From Pedobacter psychrotolerans (lineage in GTDB: Bacteria > Bacteroidota > Bacteroidia > Sphingobacteriales > Sphingobacteriaceae): a DNA stretch of 64,000 nucleotides. The stretch covers positions 842,553 through 906,552 of the forward strand of contig NZ_SLWO01000001.1 of assembly GCF_004340665.1 (NCBI RefSeq), written 5' to 3'. Below the pieces are notes generated by a model, which saw nothing but the letters and a program-made list of their open reading frames with translations, had not been told where the DNA came from and made no database searches. A program made the translations under genes and the position numbers. Shown here piece by piece: positions 25,654-34,354 of this stretch. How positions within the stretch are numbered: the stretch's first letter is position 1; the number at the start of each line of letters is the position of its first letter.

Positions 25654-26486
25654 TTCCATATACCTATTCACTCCATAAAATTGATAATACGGCCGATTTT
25701 GGCTTTGATCCGAATGATTACAGTCGTTTTAAATTCGGCGATGATTTAGTTGCCCGTTCTTTTGGTAAAGCACTGGCTGATGGCTTTATTAAGTACTACT
25801 TGGCAGAAAACCGGATTGCCGATCAGATAGTAGTGATTTCAAGTCCTTACAGTTTTATTCCGACAGCAACTTTTGCCATGAAAAATTATTTTGTTTCGCA
25901 ACTGAACCGCTGGCTGGTTGAAAACGGAGGGCTTACTGCGCAGGAGGCTAAAGTACACCGTACCATTACTTACAAAGAAGATTATGGTGAATTAAGTGCT
26001 GAAGAACGCATGAATTTGATCGGAAATGATTCCTTCCATATCGATAAGGACTTTTTAGAAGGAAAAACCTTATTGTTTTTAGATGATATTAAAATCACCG
26101 GAAGTCATGAACGTATGATTATCAAAATGGCGAAAGCATATGGCTTAAACAATGAGATTCATATGCTTTATTTTGCCGAACTGGTCAATCATCAGATCCA
26201 CCCGAATATCGAAAATGTTCTAAATTACCATCAGGTTAAATCCATCTTCGATCTGGAAAAAATTATCAAGAGCGGTTATTTTTGTTTCAATACCAGAATT
26301 GTTAAATATATTTTGAATACAGAACACAATAGCTTTTCGATATTTTTAGAGCGGATGGACCACGATTTTATCCATCAGCTTTATGATTTAGCGTTAGGCA
26401 ACAGCTACCATTTAATGGAGGCTTACACAGATAATTTACAGCTCATTAAAAGTTACATCAAAGACAATACTTATAAATTAATATAA
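25650..26486 (+). CDS. Phosphoribosyltransferase-like protein of the Ter cluster
   Basis: The 278-residue protein contains the PRPP-binding pattern of type I phosphoribosyltransferases in KTLLFLDDIKITGSHERMI (two acidic residues followed by TGS). An earlier strand reads IVVISSPYSFIPTATF. The C-terminal 100 residues are helical without known motifs. It overlaps the HAD gene (ATGA) and ends one base before the TerD start, so the block is one operon. Its substrate is unknown; linkage to TerD/TelA points to the proposed Ter nucleoside-metabolite pathway. Confidence 0.8.
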   Translation: MIPYTYSLHKIDNTADFGFDPNDYSRFKFGDDLVARSFGKALADGFIKYYLAENRIADQIVVISSPYSFIPTATFAMKNYFVSQLNRWLVENGGLTAQEAKVHRTITYKEDYGELSAEERMNLIGNDSFHIDKDFLEGKTLLFLDDIKITGSHERMIIKMAKAYGLNNEIHMLYFAELVNHQIHPNIENVLNYHQVKSIFDLEKIIKSGYFCFNTRIVKYILNTEHNSFSIFLERMDHDFIHQLYDLALGNSYHLMEAYTDNLQLIKSYIKDNTYKLI

Positions 26487-26487
26487 C

Positions 26488-27042
26488 ATGGCTATCAACT
26501 TGCAAAAGGGGCAAAGAGAAAATATCGATGCACCAAAATTTACAATAGGTTTAGGTTGGGATACCAACAATTCATCTACAGGCTCTGCCTTCGATTTAGA
26601 TGCTTCAATTTTTATTTTAAACGATCAGAAGAAATTAGTCTCTGATGAGAATTTCGTTTTTTACAATAACCTGGTTTCACCGGATGGCGCAGTAGAACAT
26701 ACTGGCGATAATTTAACCGGAGATGGCGATGGTGATGATGAGCAAATTAAAGTTGACTTAACCAAAATAGATCCAAGGGTTAGTGAAATTTGCGTGGTGG
26801 TAACCATCCATGATGCTGAAAACAGAAGACAGAACTTTGGTCAGGTGAGAAATTCATTTGTACGCATTTTTGATGCCGTTACCAATGAAGTCATTTTGAA
26901 ATATGAACTGGAAGAAGATTTCTCTATTGAAACGGCTGTAGAATTCGGAAGAATTTATAAACGTGAAGGCAAGTGGAAATTTGAAGCCGTTGGAATGGGC
27001 ATGAAAGGTGGTTTACAGGATTATTTAAATAAATATCAATAA
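26488..27042 (+). CDS. terD: TerD-family calcium-binding stress protein
   Basis: The 184-residue protein shows the complete TerD domain: MAINLQKGQRENID, GLGWDTN, the calcium-site motifs FDLDASIFILN and HTGDNLTGDGDGDDEQI, VDLTKIDPRVSEI and a C-terminal GRIYKREGKWKFEAVGMGM. TerD proteins bind calcium through the acidic loops and act in tellurite, phage and chemical stress resistance. It is 4 bases ahead of a paralogue with the same N-terminus. Confidence 0.93.
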   Translation: MAINLQKGQRENIDAPKFTIGLGWDTNNSSTGSAFDLDASIFILNDQKKLVSDENFVFYNNLVSPDGAVEHTGDNLTGDGDGDDEQIKVDLTKIDPRVSEICVVVTIHDAENRRQNFGQVRNSFVRIFDAVTNEVILKYELEEDFSIETAVEFGRIYKREGKWKFEAVGMGMKGGLQDYLNKYQ

Positions 27043-27046
27043 AATT

Positions 27047-27661
27047 ATGGCAATCAATCTTCAAAAAGGACAACGCATTAGCCTTGAAAAAAGTAATGGA
27101 AGCAAATTGCAAAATGTTTGTGTAGGCATCAACTGGGGCGCAATAGAGAAAAAAGGATTATTTGGTTTTGGAGCATCAAAGGAGGCTGTGGATTTAGATG
27201 CCAGTTGTGCTTTATACAATGAAAATAAGCAACTTTTAGAAGTGGTTTATTTTGGTAACCTCAAATCAAAAAACGGATCTGTAAAACACAGCGGTGATGA
27301 TTTGACAGGTGATATGGGGGGAGATGATGGACTGGATAATGAAATTATCACACTAGATTTTTCTCAGTTAGATGCGAGTGTTGCATATGTGGCATTTGTA
27401 TTAAATAGTTTTAGAGGGCATGATTTCGGAACCATTCCTTTTGCCTCCATCCGGATTTACGAAGGAACGACCAAACAGGTAACGGAAGTTTTTGCAAAAT
27501 ATGATATCGCCAACGGTTCAAACTTTGCTGGCCATGTATCTATGGTGATGGGTGTTTTCTATAAGAAAAACAACGAATGGAAATTCAATGCCATAGGTGA
27601 ACCAACAAAAGATAAAAAACTGGAAGATACGGTGAAGACGGTTACTCAAAATTATTTATAA
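27047..27661 (+). CDS. TerD-family protein (paralogue, TerE/TerZ-like)
   Basis: The 204-residue TerD paralogue shares MAINLQKGQRISLEKSNGS with the family start. Its calcium-site motifs are VDLDASCALYN and HSGDDLTGDMGGDDGLDNEI, and it ends with FYKKNNEWKFNAIGEPT. Compared with the neighbour it has an insert (EKKGLFGFGASKEA) and a longer C-terminal tail. Tandem TerD genes arose by duplication. The protein likely works together with the adjacent TerD and TelA. Confidence 0.92.
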   Translation: MAINLQKGQRISLEKSNGSKLQNVCVGINWGAIEKKGLFGFGASKEAVDLDASCALYNENKQLLEVVYFGNLKSKNGSVKHSGDDLTGDMGGDDGLDNEIITLDFSQLDASVAYVAFVLNSFRGHDFGTIPFASIRIYEGTTKQVTEVFAKYDIANGSNFAGHVSMVMGVFYKKNNEWKFNAIGEPTKDKKLEDTVKTVTQNYL

Positions 27662-27685
27662 GCGTGGCTTAACAAATATAAAACT

Positions 27686-28783
27686 ATGGAAACCAACCCT
27701 AACGTTACTCAGGATTTAACACCAGTAAAACTGGATAAAGATGGAAATGTAGATCTGGAGAAAATAACACCTCAGGAAACAGAAAAATATGCAGCACTTG
27801 GTAAGTCTCTGGAGCCATCTGATGTCAATTCTATTTTAAATTATGGAAGTGATGCCCAAAACTCTATGGAGAAATACAGTAATGATTTTTTATCATCTGT
27901 AAGAACCTATAACAGTGGCGAAGTTGGCGGCTTAATTAACGAACTGCTTACCGAACTGAATTATATCGATGTTTCTGAACTGGAGCAAAGTGGCTTTAAA
28001 AGTTTTATTTCGAAGATTCCTTTCTTAAAATCATTGGTGGTAGATGTTAAAAAACTCTTCCAGAAGTATGATGTGGTGGTGAATAACATCGATAAGATCA
28101 CCAACAAAATCAAGGCGGGCCGCCTCAATTCAATCAAGGATAACAGTTCGCTTCAAACCATGTTTGATAGCAATGTGAGTTATATCCATCAAATGGAAGA
28201 GCTGATTATTGCCGGACAGTTAAAGTACAATGAATTGTCTTTAAAACTGGCGGAAATGGAAGGCAGACCAGCAGATTACCAGGATTATGAAATTGCGGAT
28301 TTAAGAGATTTTACCAATCGTTTAGATAAAAGGCTGGCCGACATGAAAATCGTGCGGTTTATTATGCTTCAATCGCTGGCGCAGATTCGTGTGGTGCAGA
28401 ACAACAATACTTCCATCGCAGAAAAGGCACAGTCAATTGTTTCTACTACTATTCCGGTTTGGAAAAACCAGTTAACCCTTGCCGTGGCGCTACAAAGGCA
28501 AAAGGCGAATGTAGAAATGCAGAAGAAAGTTTCTGATACCACCAATACCATTCTACAGAAAAATGCAGAGATGTTGAAGCAAAACAGTATCGATGTAGCT
28601 AAAGAGAATGAAAAAACTGTGGTATCTTTGGAAACCTTAAAAATGACTACAGCATCCTTAATCAGTACCCTGAACGAAGTTAAACAAATTCATGAAGCGG
28701 GTGCACAAAGCAGAAGAGTGCTTGATGGTGAGTTGAAAACTTTAGAAGCAGAGCTGAAAAAGAACGTTACGAGGGTGAGCTAA
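27686..28783 (+). CDS. telA: Toxic-anion resistance protein, TelA family
   Basis: The 365-residue helical protein fits the TelA family: long coiled-coil segments such as LSLKLAEMEGRPADYQDYEI, the conserved ADLRDFTNRLDKRLADMKIV and RFIMLQSLAQIRVVQNNN, then IPVWKNQLTLAVALQRQKAN followed by a Gln/Asn-rich helical C-terminus. TelA-like proteins are associated with tellurite and toxic-anion resistance and occur with TerD. It follows the TerD pair by 24 bases. Confidence 0.88.
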   Translation: METNPNVTQDLTPVKLDKDGNVDLEKITPQETEKYAALGKSLEPSDVNSILNYGSDAQNSMEKYSNDFLSSVRTYNSGEVGGLINELLTELNYIDVSELEQSGFKSFISKIPFLKSLVVDVKKLFQKYDVVVNNIDKITNKIKAGRLNSIKDNSSLQTMFDSNVSYIHQMEELIIAGQLKYNELSLKLAEMEGRPADYQDYEIADLRDFTNRLDKRLADMKIVRFIMLQSLAQIRVVQNNNTSIAEKAQSIVSTTIPVWKNQLTLAVALQRQKANVEMQKKVSDTTNTILQKNAEMLKQNSIDVAKENEKTVVSLETLKMTTASLISTLNEVKQIHEAGAQSRRVLDGELKTLEAELKKNVTRVS

Positions 28784-28791
28784 ATTAAAGC

Positions 28792-29754
28792 ATGGATGAT
28801 TACCGTTTAAATATTTTAAAAAAATCGAGCACCGAAATCAACCGTTTACAGTTGCTTTCGGTGTTTTTTGATGAAGAGATTATTTATAAAATTTATTTAC
28901 GGAGCCAGGTTATTCACCAGTTATTTGCCAATAATGAAGAACTGGAAATTGATAAGCTTGATCTTTTCCATGTTCAGTTTACCGAAAGTGTAATTGCGCT
29001 ACTGCGGAAAATAAAAAAGAGCAACGAAAAAAATGTGAGTCTGATTTATGATGAGATTGATCTTAATGAAGAACTCATTGGTAGAATATCTGGTTCGGTA
29101 GTTAATCAGCAAAATTACCGTCTTGACCAACAAAAGCAGTCTTTAAAAGTTAATCAATCTTTAAGGCGGCTATTTGCCGTGTTATCCGATCTCAGTACTG
29201 ACTTTCCTTTCTCCAGAAACATTAATGTATTTAGCTCAAAGTATGCCAATGATTTTTATTTTGATGTAACTCCAGATCAACTTTCTCAATTGATTGATTT
29301 TAGTACGAAGCGAGTGTACACCAATATCAATGCGATTATTGAAAGGAAATTGATGGGGCTGTTGTGTAAATATGATTTCCGTACGGCTTTTTCATTCGGT
29401 TTAAAATCTGGTGAATTGGTAATAGAGGTATATCGTTTTTTAGATCTCGACAGGTATTTCTTATTTTTTCCCAGCAGAAATCTGTTTTTATTTTGTGATT
29501 TAAGCCTTCTAAATGGGATAGAAAAAGATAATAACCTTTCAGAGAAAGAGCGTATTATTCAAGAGCTGGAATATAAAAACGATAAGCTTAAAAGTAATGC
29601 GGCCGTATTGAAGGTAGCGATCCCGGCAGAGATAAATGCATTGCTCGAAGATAGCTACCTTAAAATTTCAGATATTAATTTCCTGAATCACCTCAACAAT
29701 TTCGATGTGCAATCGAATATCTTAAAGGCCATGTTGAAAACGGATTTGTTTTAG
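28792..29754 (+). CDS. Unknown protein at the end of the Ter operon, 320 aa
   Basis: It begins 8 bases after telA, so it very probably shares the operon. The N-terminal half is helical and charged (STEINRLQLLSVFFDEEI, IALLRKIKKSNEKNVSLIYD) and the middle looks alpha/beta (VFSSKYANDFYFDVTPDQLS, FGLKSGELVIEVYRFLDLDRYF). The last 90 residues hold a coiled coil (EKERIIQELEYKNDKLKSN). No signal peptide, membrane segment or catalytic motif was recognised. Genomic context makes it a candidate structural partner of TelA. Confidence 0.75.
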   Translation: MDDYRLNILKKSSTEINRLQLLSVFFDEEIIYKIYLRSQVIHQLFANNEELEIDKLDLFHVQFTESVIALLRKIKKSNEKNVSLIYDEIDLNEELIGRISGSVVNQQNYRLDQQKQSLKVNQSLRRLFAVLSDLSTDFPFSRNINVFSSKYANDFYFDVTPDQLSQLIDFSTKRVYTNINAIIERKLMGLLCKYDFRTAFSFGLKSGELVIEVYRFLDLDRYFLFFPSRNLFLFCDLSLLNGIEKDNNLSEKERIIQELEYKNDKLKSNAAVLKVAIPAEINALLEDSYLKISDINFLNHLNNFDVQSNILKAMLKTDLF

Positions 29755-29774
29755 GCTGGGTTGAAGAATCCATT

Positions 29775-30262
29775 CGAAGATTCGTCCTCCTGAACTTGTT
29801 TCAGGATCTTATTAAGATAGTTGCTGAACTAAATTCAGCATGACGATTGGGTTGAGGATTTTACTCAAAAAGACCGTCATTGCGAAGCAAATTCTTCATT
29901 TGCTGAAGCAATCTCCGTTGAAGAATATACAAAATAGATTGCTTCGTGCCTCGCAATGACGATGCCCTTTGAAGATTCGTCCTCCTGAACTTATTTTAGG
30001 ATCTTTTTTAGAAAGGTGCTGAACTAAATTCAGCATGACGGTTGGGTTAAGTATTCTACTCAAAAAGAACGTCATTGCGAAGCAAATTCTTCATTTGTTG
30101 AAGCAATCTCCATCGAAGAATCCACAAAATAGATTGCTTCCCCGAAAGGTTGGGGCAGGCTGTCGTTCCTCCTCGCAATGACGATACTGCTTAAGGGATT
30201 GTCTTCCTGAACTTGTTTCAGGATCTTATTAAGATAGTTGCTGAACTAAATTCAGCATGACG
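29775..30262. repeat. Alternating palindromic repeats A-B-A-B-A
   Basis: Type A (29775-29845, 29971-30040, 30200-30262) contains the hairpin CCTGAACTTGTTTCAGG and the hairpin GCTGAACTAAATTCAGC followed by ATGACG. Type B (29875-29961, 30070-30183) is bounded by CGTCATTGCGAAGCAA and its complement ending CTCGCAATGACG, with inner arms GAAGCAATCT and AGATTGCTTC. B2 has a roughly 25-base insertion with its own GC-rich hairpin. The array lies between the Ter operon and the convergent dienelactone hydrolase gene, so its hairpins may end both transcripts. Confidence 0.85.
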
Positions 30263-30271
30263 GGTGGGTTA

Positions 30272-31135
30272 TCATCTCGTTAATATTGCCAACTTCTGCT
30301 TAAACAAATCAATTGTTCGTTGCCAGGCCAGTTTTGCTGCTGCTTCGTTATACCTGGTTGGTGAGGTATTATTATTAAAAGCATGATTTACGCCATCGTA
30401 GATATAGATTTTGTAATCTTTATTATTTTCTTTTAATGCTTTTTCATAAGCCGGAATACCTGCATTAATTCGTTCATCCAGGCCACCATAATGCAACATT
30501 AAACTCGCTTTTATTTTAGGGACATCCACCACATTTGCCTGTGCCCCATAATAGGCCACGGCAGCTTGTAATTTTGGATCATTCACAGCCAGTTTATTTG
30601 CCATTCCGCCGCCCCAGCAAAAACCAACGCAACCCACTTTGCCATTGGCATCTTCTCGGTTACGGAGATATTCCAGCCCTCTTAAATAGTTTTGCAAATT
30701 CTTTTCCGGATCTAGTTTTCCGATCAGCTCACGGCCTTTATCTTCATCAGTTGGTGTGCCGCCTAAAGGCGAAAGTGCATCAACACCAAGGGCAATAAAG
30801 CCTTCAGCTGCAACTCTTTTTGTAACATCAATAATGTGTGGATTTAAGCCCCTGTTTTCATGAATAACCAATACACAGCCTATTTTTCGATCTGTTTTAG
30901 GTTTTGCCAAAACCGCATTCATGTTTCCTTCTACCCCGGCATAAGTAATATTTTCTACCAAAATCTCATCACTAACAAAGGGCGCTGCTGCTGCATAGTT
31001 ATTCTCCAGTAAAGGTAAAATAGTCATTGCCATGGCTGTGCCACCTGCTAACAAAGCCAGTTTCTTCATAAAATCTTTCCGGCTTAGACCACTATGGGTG
31101 TATTCATCGTAAAGCGTGATTATTTTCTGATCCAT
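30272..31135 (-). CDS. Dienelactone hydrolase-family protein, probably exported
   Basis: The 287-residue alpha/beta hydrolase has the Cys-Asp-His triad of dienelactone hydrolases: nucleophile in GCVGFCWGGGMANKLA, Asp in YGGLDERINA and His in YDGVNHAFNN. NRGLNPHIIDVTKRVAAEGF is another family motif. A hydrophobic segment (KKLALLAGGTAMAMTILPLL, residues 25-44) after GLSRKDFM resembles a Tat-like leader but has only one Arg in the expected pair, so export is uncertain. It is the last gene of the minus-strand block. The natural substrate is unknown. Confidence 0.87.
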   Translation of the reverse strand: MDQKIITLYDEYTHSGLSRKDFMKKLALLAGGTAMAMTILPLLENNYAAAAPFVSDEILVENITYAGVEGNMNAVLAKPKTDRKIGCVLVIHENRGLNPHIIDVTKRVAAEGFIALGVDALSPLGGTPTDEDKGRELIGKLDPEKNLQNYLRGLEYLRNREDANGKVGCVGFCWGGGMANKLAVNDPKLQAAVAYYGAQANVVDVPKIKASLMLHYGGLDERINAGIPAYEKALKENNKDYKIYIYDGVNHAFNNNTSPTRYNEAAAKLAWQRTIDLFKQKLAILTR

Positions 31136-31196
31136 CTGACGTATTTTTAGGTTTAATACAAGATAAGCATGTTGCCTGAATTTTTCTTTCCGTTAG

Positions 31197-32204
31197 CTAA
31201 AAGTTACAATACAAGGTTTCCCATTTGCGTATTAAATCAATTCGGTGCCTGGTAAATTTAGGCGTTAGAAAGGGATTTGAAAAGTCATCAAAATGATCAT
31301 AAAAAAACTTAAGGAAAAATAGATGGAAGCAGATGCCAAGATAGGGGATGGCTTCAATTTCATCTGTAGTAAGTTTTCTAACTTTTTGGTAGGCCTTTAA
31401 AAAGATATCGAAGTCTGCTGTTGCCTGTTCTTTGGTAATGGCGTTGTTTAGCTGATGAAAAAAGAAGTGATTCAAAAACGACATCAAATCATTAATCAGA
31501 TAACCATGGCCAGCAAAGTCAAAATCAAAGAAAGTGATTTTTCCTTCCTCATCAAAATGGAAATTTTTCGGTAATAAATCATAGTGGCAATAGCCTGTTG
31601 AGAAGGATTTTGTATCAAACGACTCAAATTTTTGTATCACACGGCTGGAGATTTCCTCAAGGTATTGAAATTCCTCAGGCATTTCTTTTAAATGAGGTTC
31701 CAGCGTACCCAACGGGTCTAGTAGTGTCGTTTGAAAATTAAACACCGGTCTTGAATCGTTCAGTGTTACTGATGACATGGTGATGTGCATGTTTGCAACA
31801 TCAGTACCTAAGGTTTGGAGTTGTATTGTATTGAGGTCATGAATTACTTTTCCAGGTGCAAAGGTAAATAGTACCCCATTTCTGAAGCCTTCTATTGCAT
31901 TAAACTGCTGAATCTGCTTATTATCTTTGTCTGTTATTGGATAAGATACCGAATGACCTTCTGCTCTTAATGCATTTAATAGGGAAACCTCGGCCCTGAT
32001 TTCATCTAACTTGCGATGCGCATTGCGATAGATTTTAAAAATATACTTGCTTTCAAGGTTTTCTAAAATATAAGTGTCGCTTACATTTCTAATCAGCAGC
32101 CTGCAGGTGGTATCAGCAGGTAATTGATAGGTATTAACAAGATGTATCTGTAAAGCAGCTGAAGAGAGGGTGGAATATTGCGCCGGAAAAATCTGTGCGT
32201 TCAT
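31197..32204 (-). CDS. Aminoglycoside phosphotransferase-like kinase
   Basis: The 335-residue protein has the APH/choline-kinase fold. The catalytic loop GYCHYDLLPKNFHFDEEG contains HxDLxxxN, and the metal-binding Asp lies in ITFFDFDFAGHGYLINDL. The N-terminal lobe reads YILENLESKYIFKIYR with a Lys for ATP. Members phosphorylate small molecules such as homoserine, choline or antibiotics; the substrate cannot be told. It lies 80 bases downstream of the AraC gene on the same strand. Confidence 0.85.
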   Translation of the reverse strand: MNAQIFPAQYSTLSSAALQIHLVNTYQLPADTTCRLLIRNVSDTYILENLESKYIFKIYRNAHRKLDEIRAEVSLLNALRAEGHSVSYPITDKDNKQIQQFNAIEGFRNGVLFTFAPGKVIHDLNTIQLQTLGTDVANMHITMSSVTLNDSRPVFNFQTTLLDPLGTLEPHLKEMPEEFQYLEEISSRVIQKFESFDTKSFSTGYCHYDLLPKNFHFDEEGKITFFDFDFAGHGYLINDLMSFLNHFFFHQLNNAITKEQATADFDIFLKAYQKVRKLTTDEIEAIPYLGICFHLFFLKFFYDHFDDFSNPFLTPKFTRHRIDLIRKWETLYCNF

Positions 32205-32284
32205 GAGATCGGAAAGTTTCCGATAAAGTTAAGGTTTAAATATTATTCATAGACAGCGGATGGGCATTACTGGCTGGTTGAAGA

Positions 32285-33226
32285 TTAACTTGTTCTGAAT
32301 GCCTTAGGTGTACATTGTAGCTGACGCTTAAAAAAGATATTGAAATTTGCCGGGTACTCGAAGCCAAGGCAATAGGCAATTTCAGAAATATTCCATTCGG
32401 TATTTCTCAAAAGTGCAATTGCTTCGGTGGTTATTCTTTTCGCAATATGTTCTGAGGTGGTTTTACCCGTTACTTCTTTCACAGTATGATTCAGGTGATT
32501 TACATGAACTGATAATCTTTGGGAGAAGTCGTGCGCTGTTTTTAATTCCAGTACATGTTCGGTAGAGCCAATCGGAAACTGCCTTTCCAGCAACTCCATG
32601 AATAAAGAAGTTAACCTTACTGAAGCATTATTTTGCTTGAAAATGCTGCCTTGTGGCTTTATTTTTAAAGCTTCATGCACCAGTAAATGTACGTAATTGC
32701 GCAGCAGATCATATTTATGTACATAGTCTCCATCCATTTCTTTCATCATGCCAGAGAAAATACCCACTAATGTTTGTTCCTGTGCTTCATCAACATGAAT
32801 GACAGGGTTATCATTTATCCGCCACATTAAAGAATCCCGTAAGCTTTCATTTCGGCTATGGATAAAATTTTCCGTGAAGAGGCAAAAATATCCTGCAGGT
32901 TTCAGCGAGGTGCTTTCCCAAGAGTATGGAATATTGGGATTGGTAAATAATAAGGCTCTTCCTTTGATCTCTATTTGTGCATCAGGATAATGCAATATGC
33001 CGTTCCCAATAATAAGCGAAATTTTATAAAAATCTCGTCTGCTAAAGGCTGATGGCATATTGGTACAAACCACAGCGCGATTAAAAACATTGAAGTGGCC
33101 AATGTCATCAATCATTCTCAGGCTAGGGGTAGGAATTTCAGGGCGGGTGATTTTTAGTTTGTTGTAAAAATCCTCCAGTGTTTCCTTCTTATTGATGTTA
33201 TTAATTTCCTGATTTCTGGCCAGCAT
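32285..33226 (-). CDS. AraC-family transcriptional regulator
   Basis: The 313-residue regulator has an N-terminal cupin-like effector domain (residues about 30-170, including HYPDAQIEIKGRALLFTNPN) and a C-terminal AraC DNA-binding domain with two helix-turn-helices: LSVHVNHLNHTVKEVTGKTT and WNISEIAYCLGFEYPANFNI followed by FFKRQLQCTPKAFR. It lies 24 bases after the adaptor gene and probably belongs to the efflux operon. It is the obvious candidate for its control, responding to a small ligand. Confidence 0.9.
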   Translation of the reverse strand: MLARNQEINNINKKETLEDFYNKLKITRPEIPTPSLRMIDDIGHFNVFNRAVVCTNMPSAFSRRDFYKISLIIGNGILHYPDAQIEIKGRALLFTNPNIPYSWESTSLKPAGYFCLFTENFIHSRNESLRDSLMWRINDNPVIHVDEAQEQTLVGIFSGMMKEMDGDYVHKYDLLRNYVHLLVHEALKIKPQGSIFKQNNASVRLTSLFMELLERQFPIGSTEHVLELKTAHDFSQRLSVHVNHLNHTVKEVTGKTTSEHIAKRITTEAIALLRNTEWNISEIAYCLGFEYPANFNIFFKRQLQCTPKAFRTS

Positions 33227-33250
33227 ATTAAAGCAGTTATAAAATCAAAT

Positions 33251-34342
33251 TTAAGATTTAATTGGCATTCCTTCATGCATTTCTTCGGTTGGTTCTGCAA
33301 CTAATTTGTCGCCTTCTTCCAGGCTTCCGAATAACTCCACTTGATTATCGGTTTCCCTGCCTTTCTTCACCGCCACTTTAACGGCCTTTCCATCCACAAC
33401 TTTAAGTACAAATAAGCCTTCACTGGTATCAAGCAATGCTTTTTTAGCCACTACAAAAGTACCTGCGTTGGCGGGTAATGGAATATTCACTTCTGCCACC
33501 ATTCCAGGTAATAACGTTTTACTGGCATTTGGAACATCCATTTCAATGCGTTCGGATCTTAAACGTAAATCCAATGCGCCAGAAAGGCGCTTAACCCTTG
33601 CGGTAAAAGTTTTATTGGGTATAGATTTAACGGTAAAGCTTACCTCATCGCCGGCCTTTAAATAACCCGTGTAAACTTCGGGTATCGAAACCGCTAATCT
33701 CAAATTTTTCTGATCCTGAAGGGTAAACAAGGGTAGGTCTGAGCCTTTACCAGATGGACCAACGTAGGCACCTAAATTTACATTTCTTGCTGAGATAATA
33801 CCACTAAATGGCGCTCTGATGGTTAAATAATCCTGTACCGAACCCACTTCTTTATACGCTGCTTTGGCAGCTTCCAATTGTGCCAGATCTGAATTTTTTC
33901 TGGCCAAGGCCTGATCTAAGTCATTTGTTGAAATGGTTCCCGGCGTTTTGCTGGTTTCATATAAACGATTATAGTTTGCCTTGCTGGCGGTATAAATGGC
34001 CTCTTGTGCTTTAATTCTGGATTGTGATGCGGCCAGTTGAGAAGCCATTTCTGGTGCTTCTAAAGTCATTAGTAACTGGCCCTTGCTTACTTCCGATCCG
34101 ATATCAACCTTTAACGATTTAACAAAGCTGCTTACTTTTGCGTAAAGATCAACCTGTTGCAGGGCAATTAATTCTCCGGGTAAACTCAATTGGGTAGAGA
34201 GCTTTTCTTTTTTTAATGCGAAGGTTGCAATGGTTAAAGGCTTTTCTTTTTGCTTTTCAGCCTTACTTTCTCCATTTCCACAGCCATAAATAGCGGTAAT
34301 AAAGGTTAATCCTAAGAATGTGTAAAATATTTTTATATTCAT
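33251..34342 (-). CDS. RND efflux periplasmic adaptor (second pump)
   Basis: The 363-residue HlyD/MexA-type adaptor has a lipobox (TAIYGC, Cys 21) and a lipoyl half-motif VDLYAKVSSFVKSLKVDIGS. An alpha-hairpin follows (EMASQLAASQSRIKAQEAIY), then YLTIRAPFSGIISARNVNLG and a beta-barrel and C-terminal part with LLPGMVAEVNIPLP. It connects the permease encoded 12 bases upstream in the operon to the TolC-like channel. Confidence 0.92.
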   Translation of the reverse strand: MNIKIFYTFLGLTFITAIYGCGNGESKAEKQKEKPLTIATFALKKEKLSTQLSLPGELIALQQVDLYAKVSSFVKSLKVDIGSEVSKGQLLMTLEAPEMASQLAASQSRIKAQEAIYTASKANYNRLYETSKTPGTISTNDLDQALARKNSDLAQLEAAKAAYKEVGSVQDYLTIRAPFSGIISARNVNLGAYVGPSGKGSDLPLFTLQDQKNLRLAVSIPEVYTGYLKAGDEVSFTVKSIPNKTFTARVKRLSGALDLRLRSERIEMDVPNASKTLLPGMVAEVNIPLPANAGTFVVAKKALLDTSEGLFVLKVVDGKAVKVAVKKGRETDNQVELFGSLEEGDKLVAEPTEEMHEGMPIKS

Positions 34343-34354
34343 GATGGTCGTAAT

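Noticed and set aside
29775..30262. CRISPR array in the repeat block
   Set aside because: Repeats are long, palindromic and of two alternating kinds, with no uniform spacers and no cas genes.
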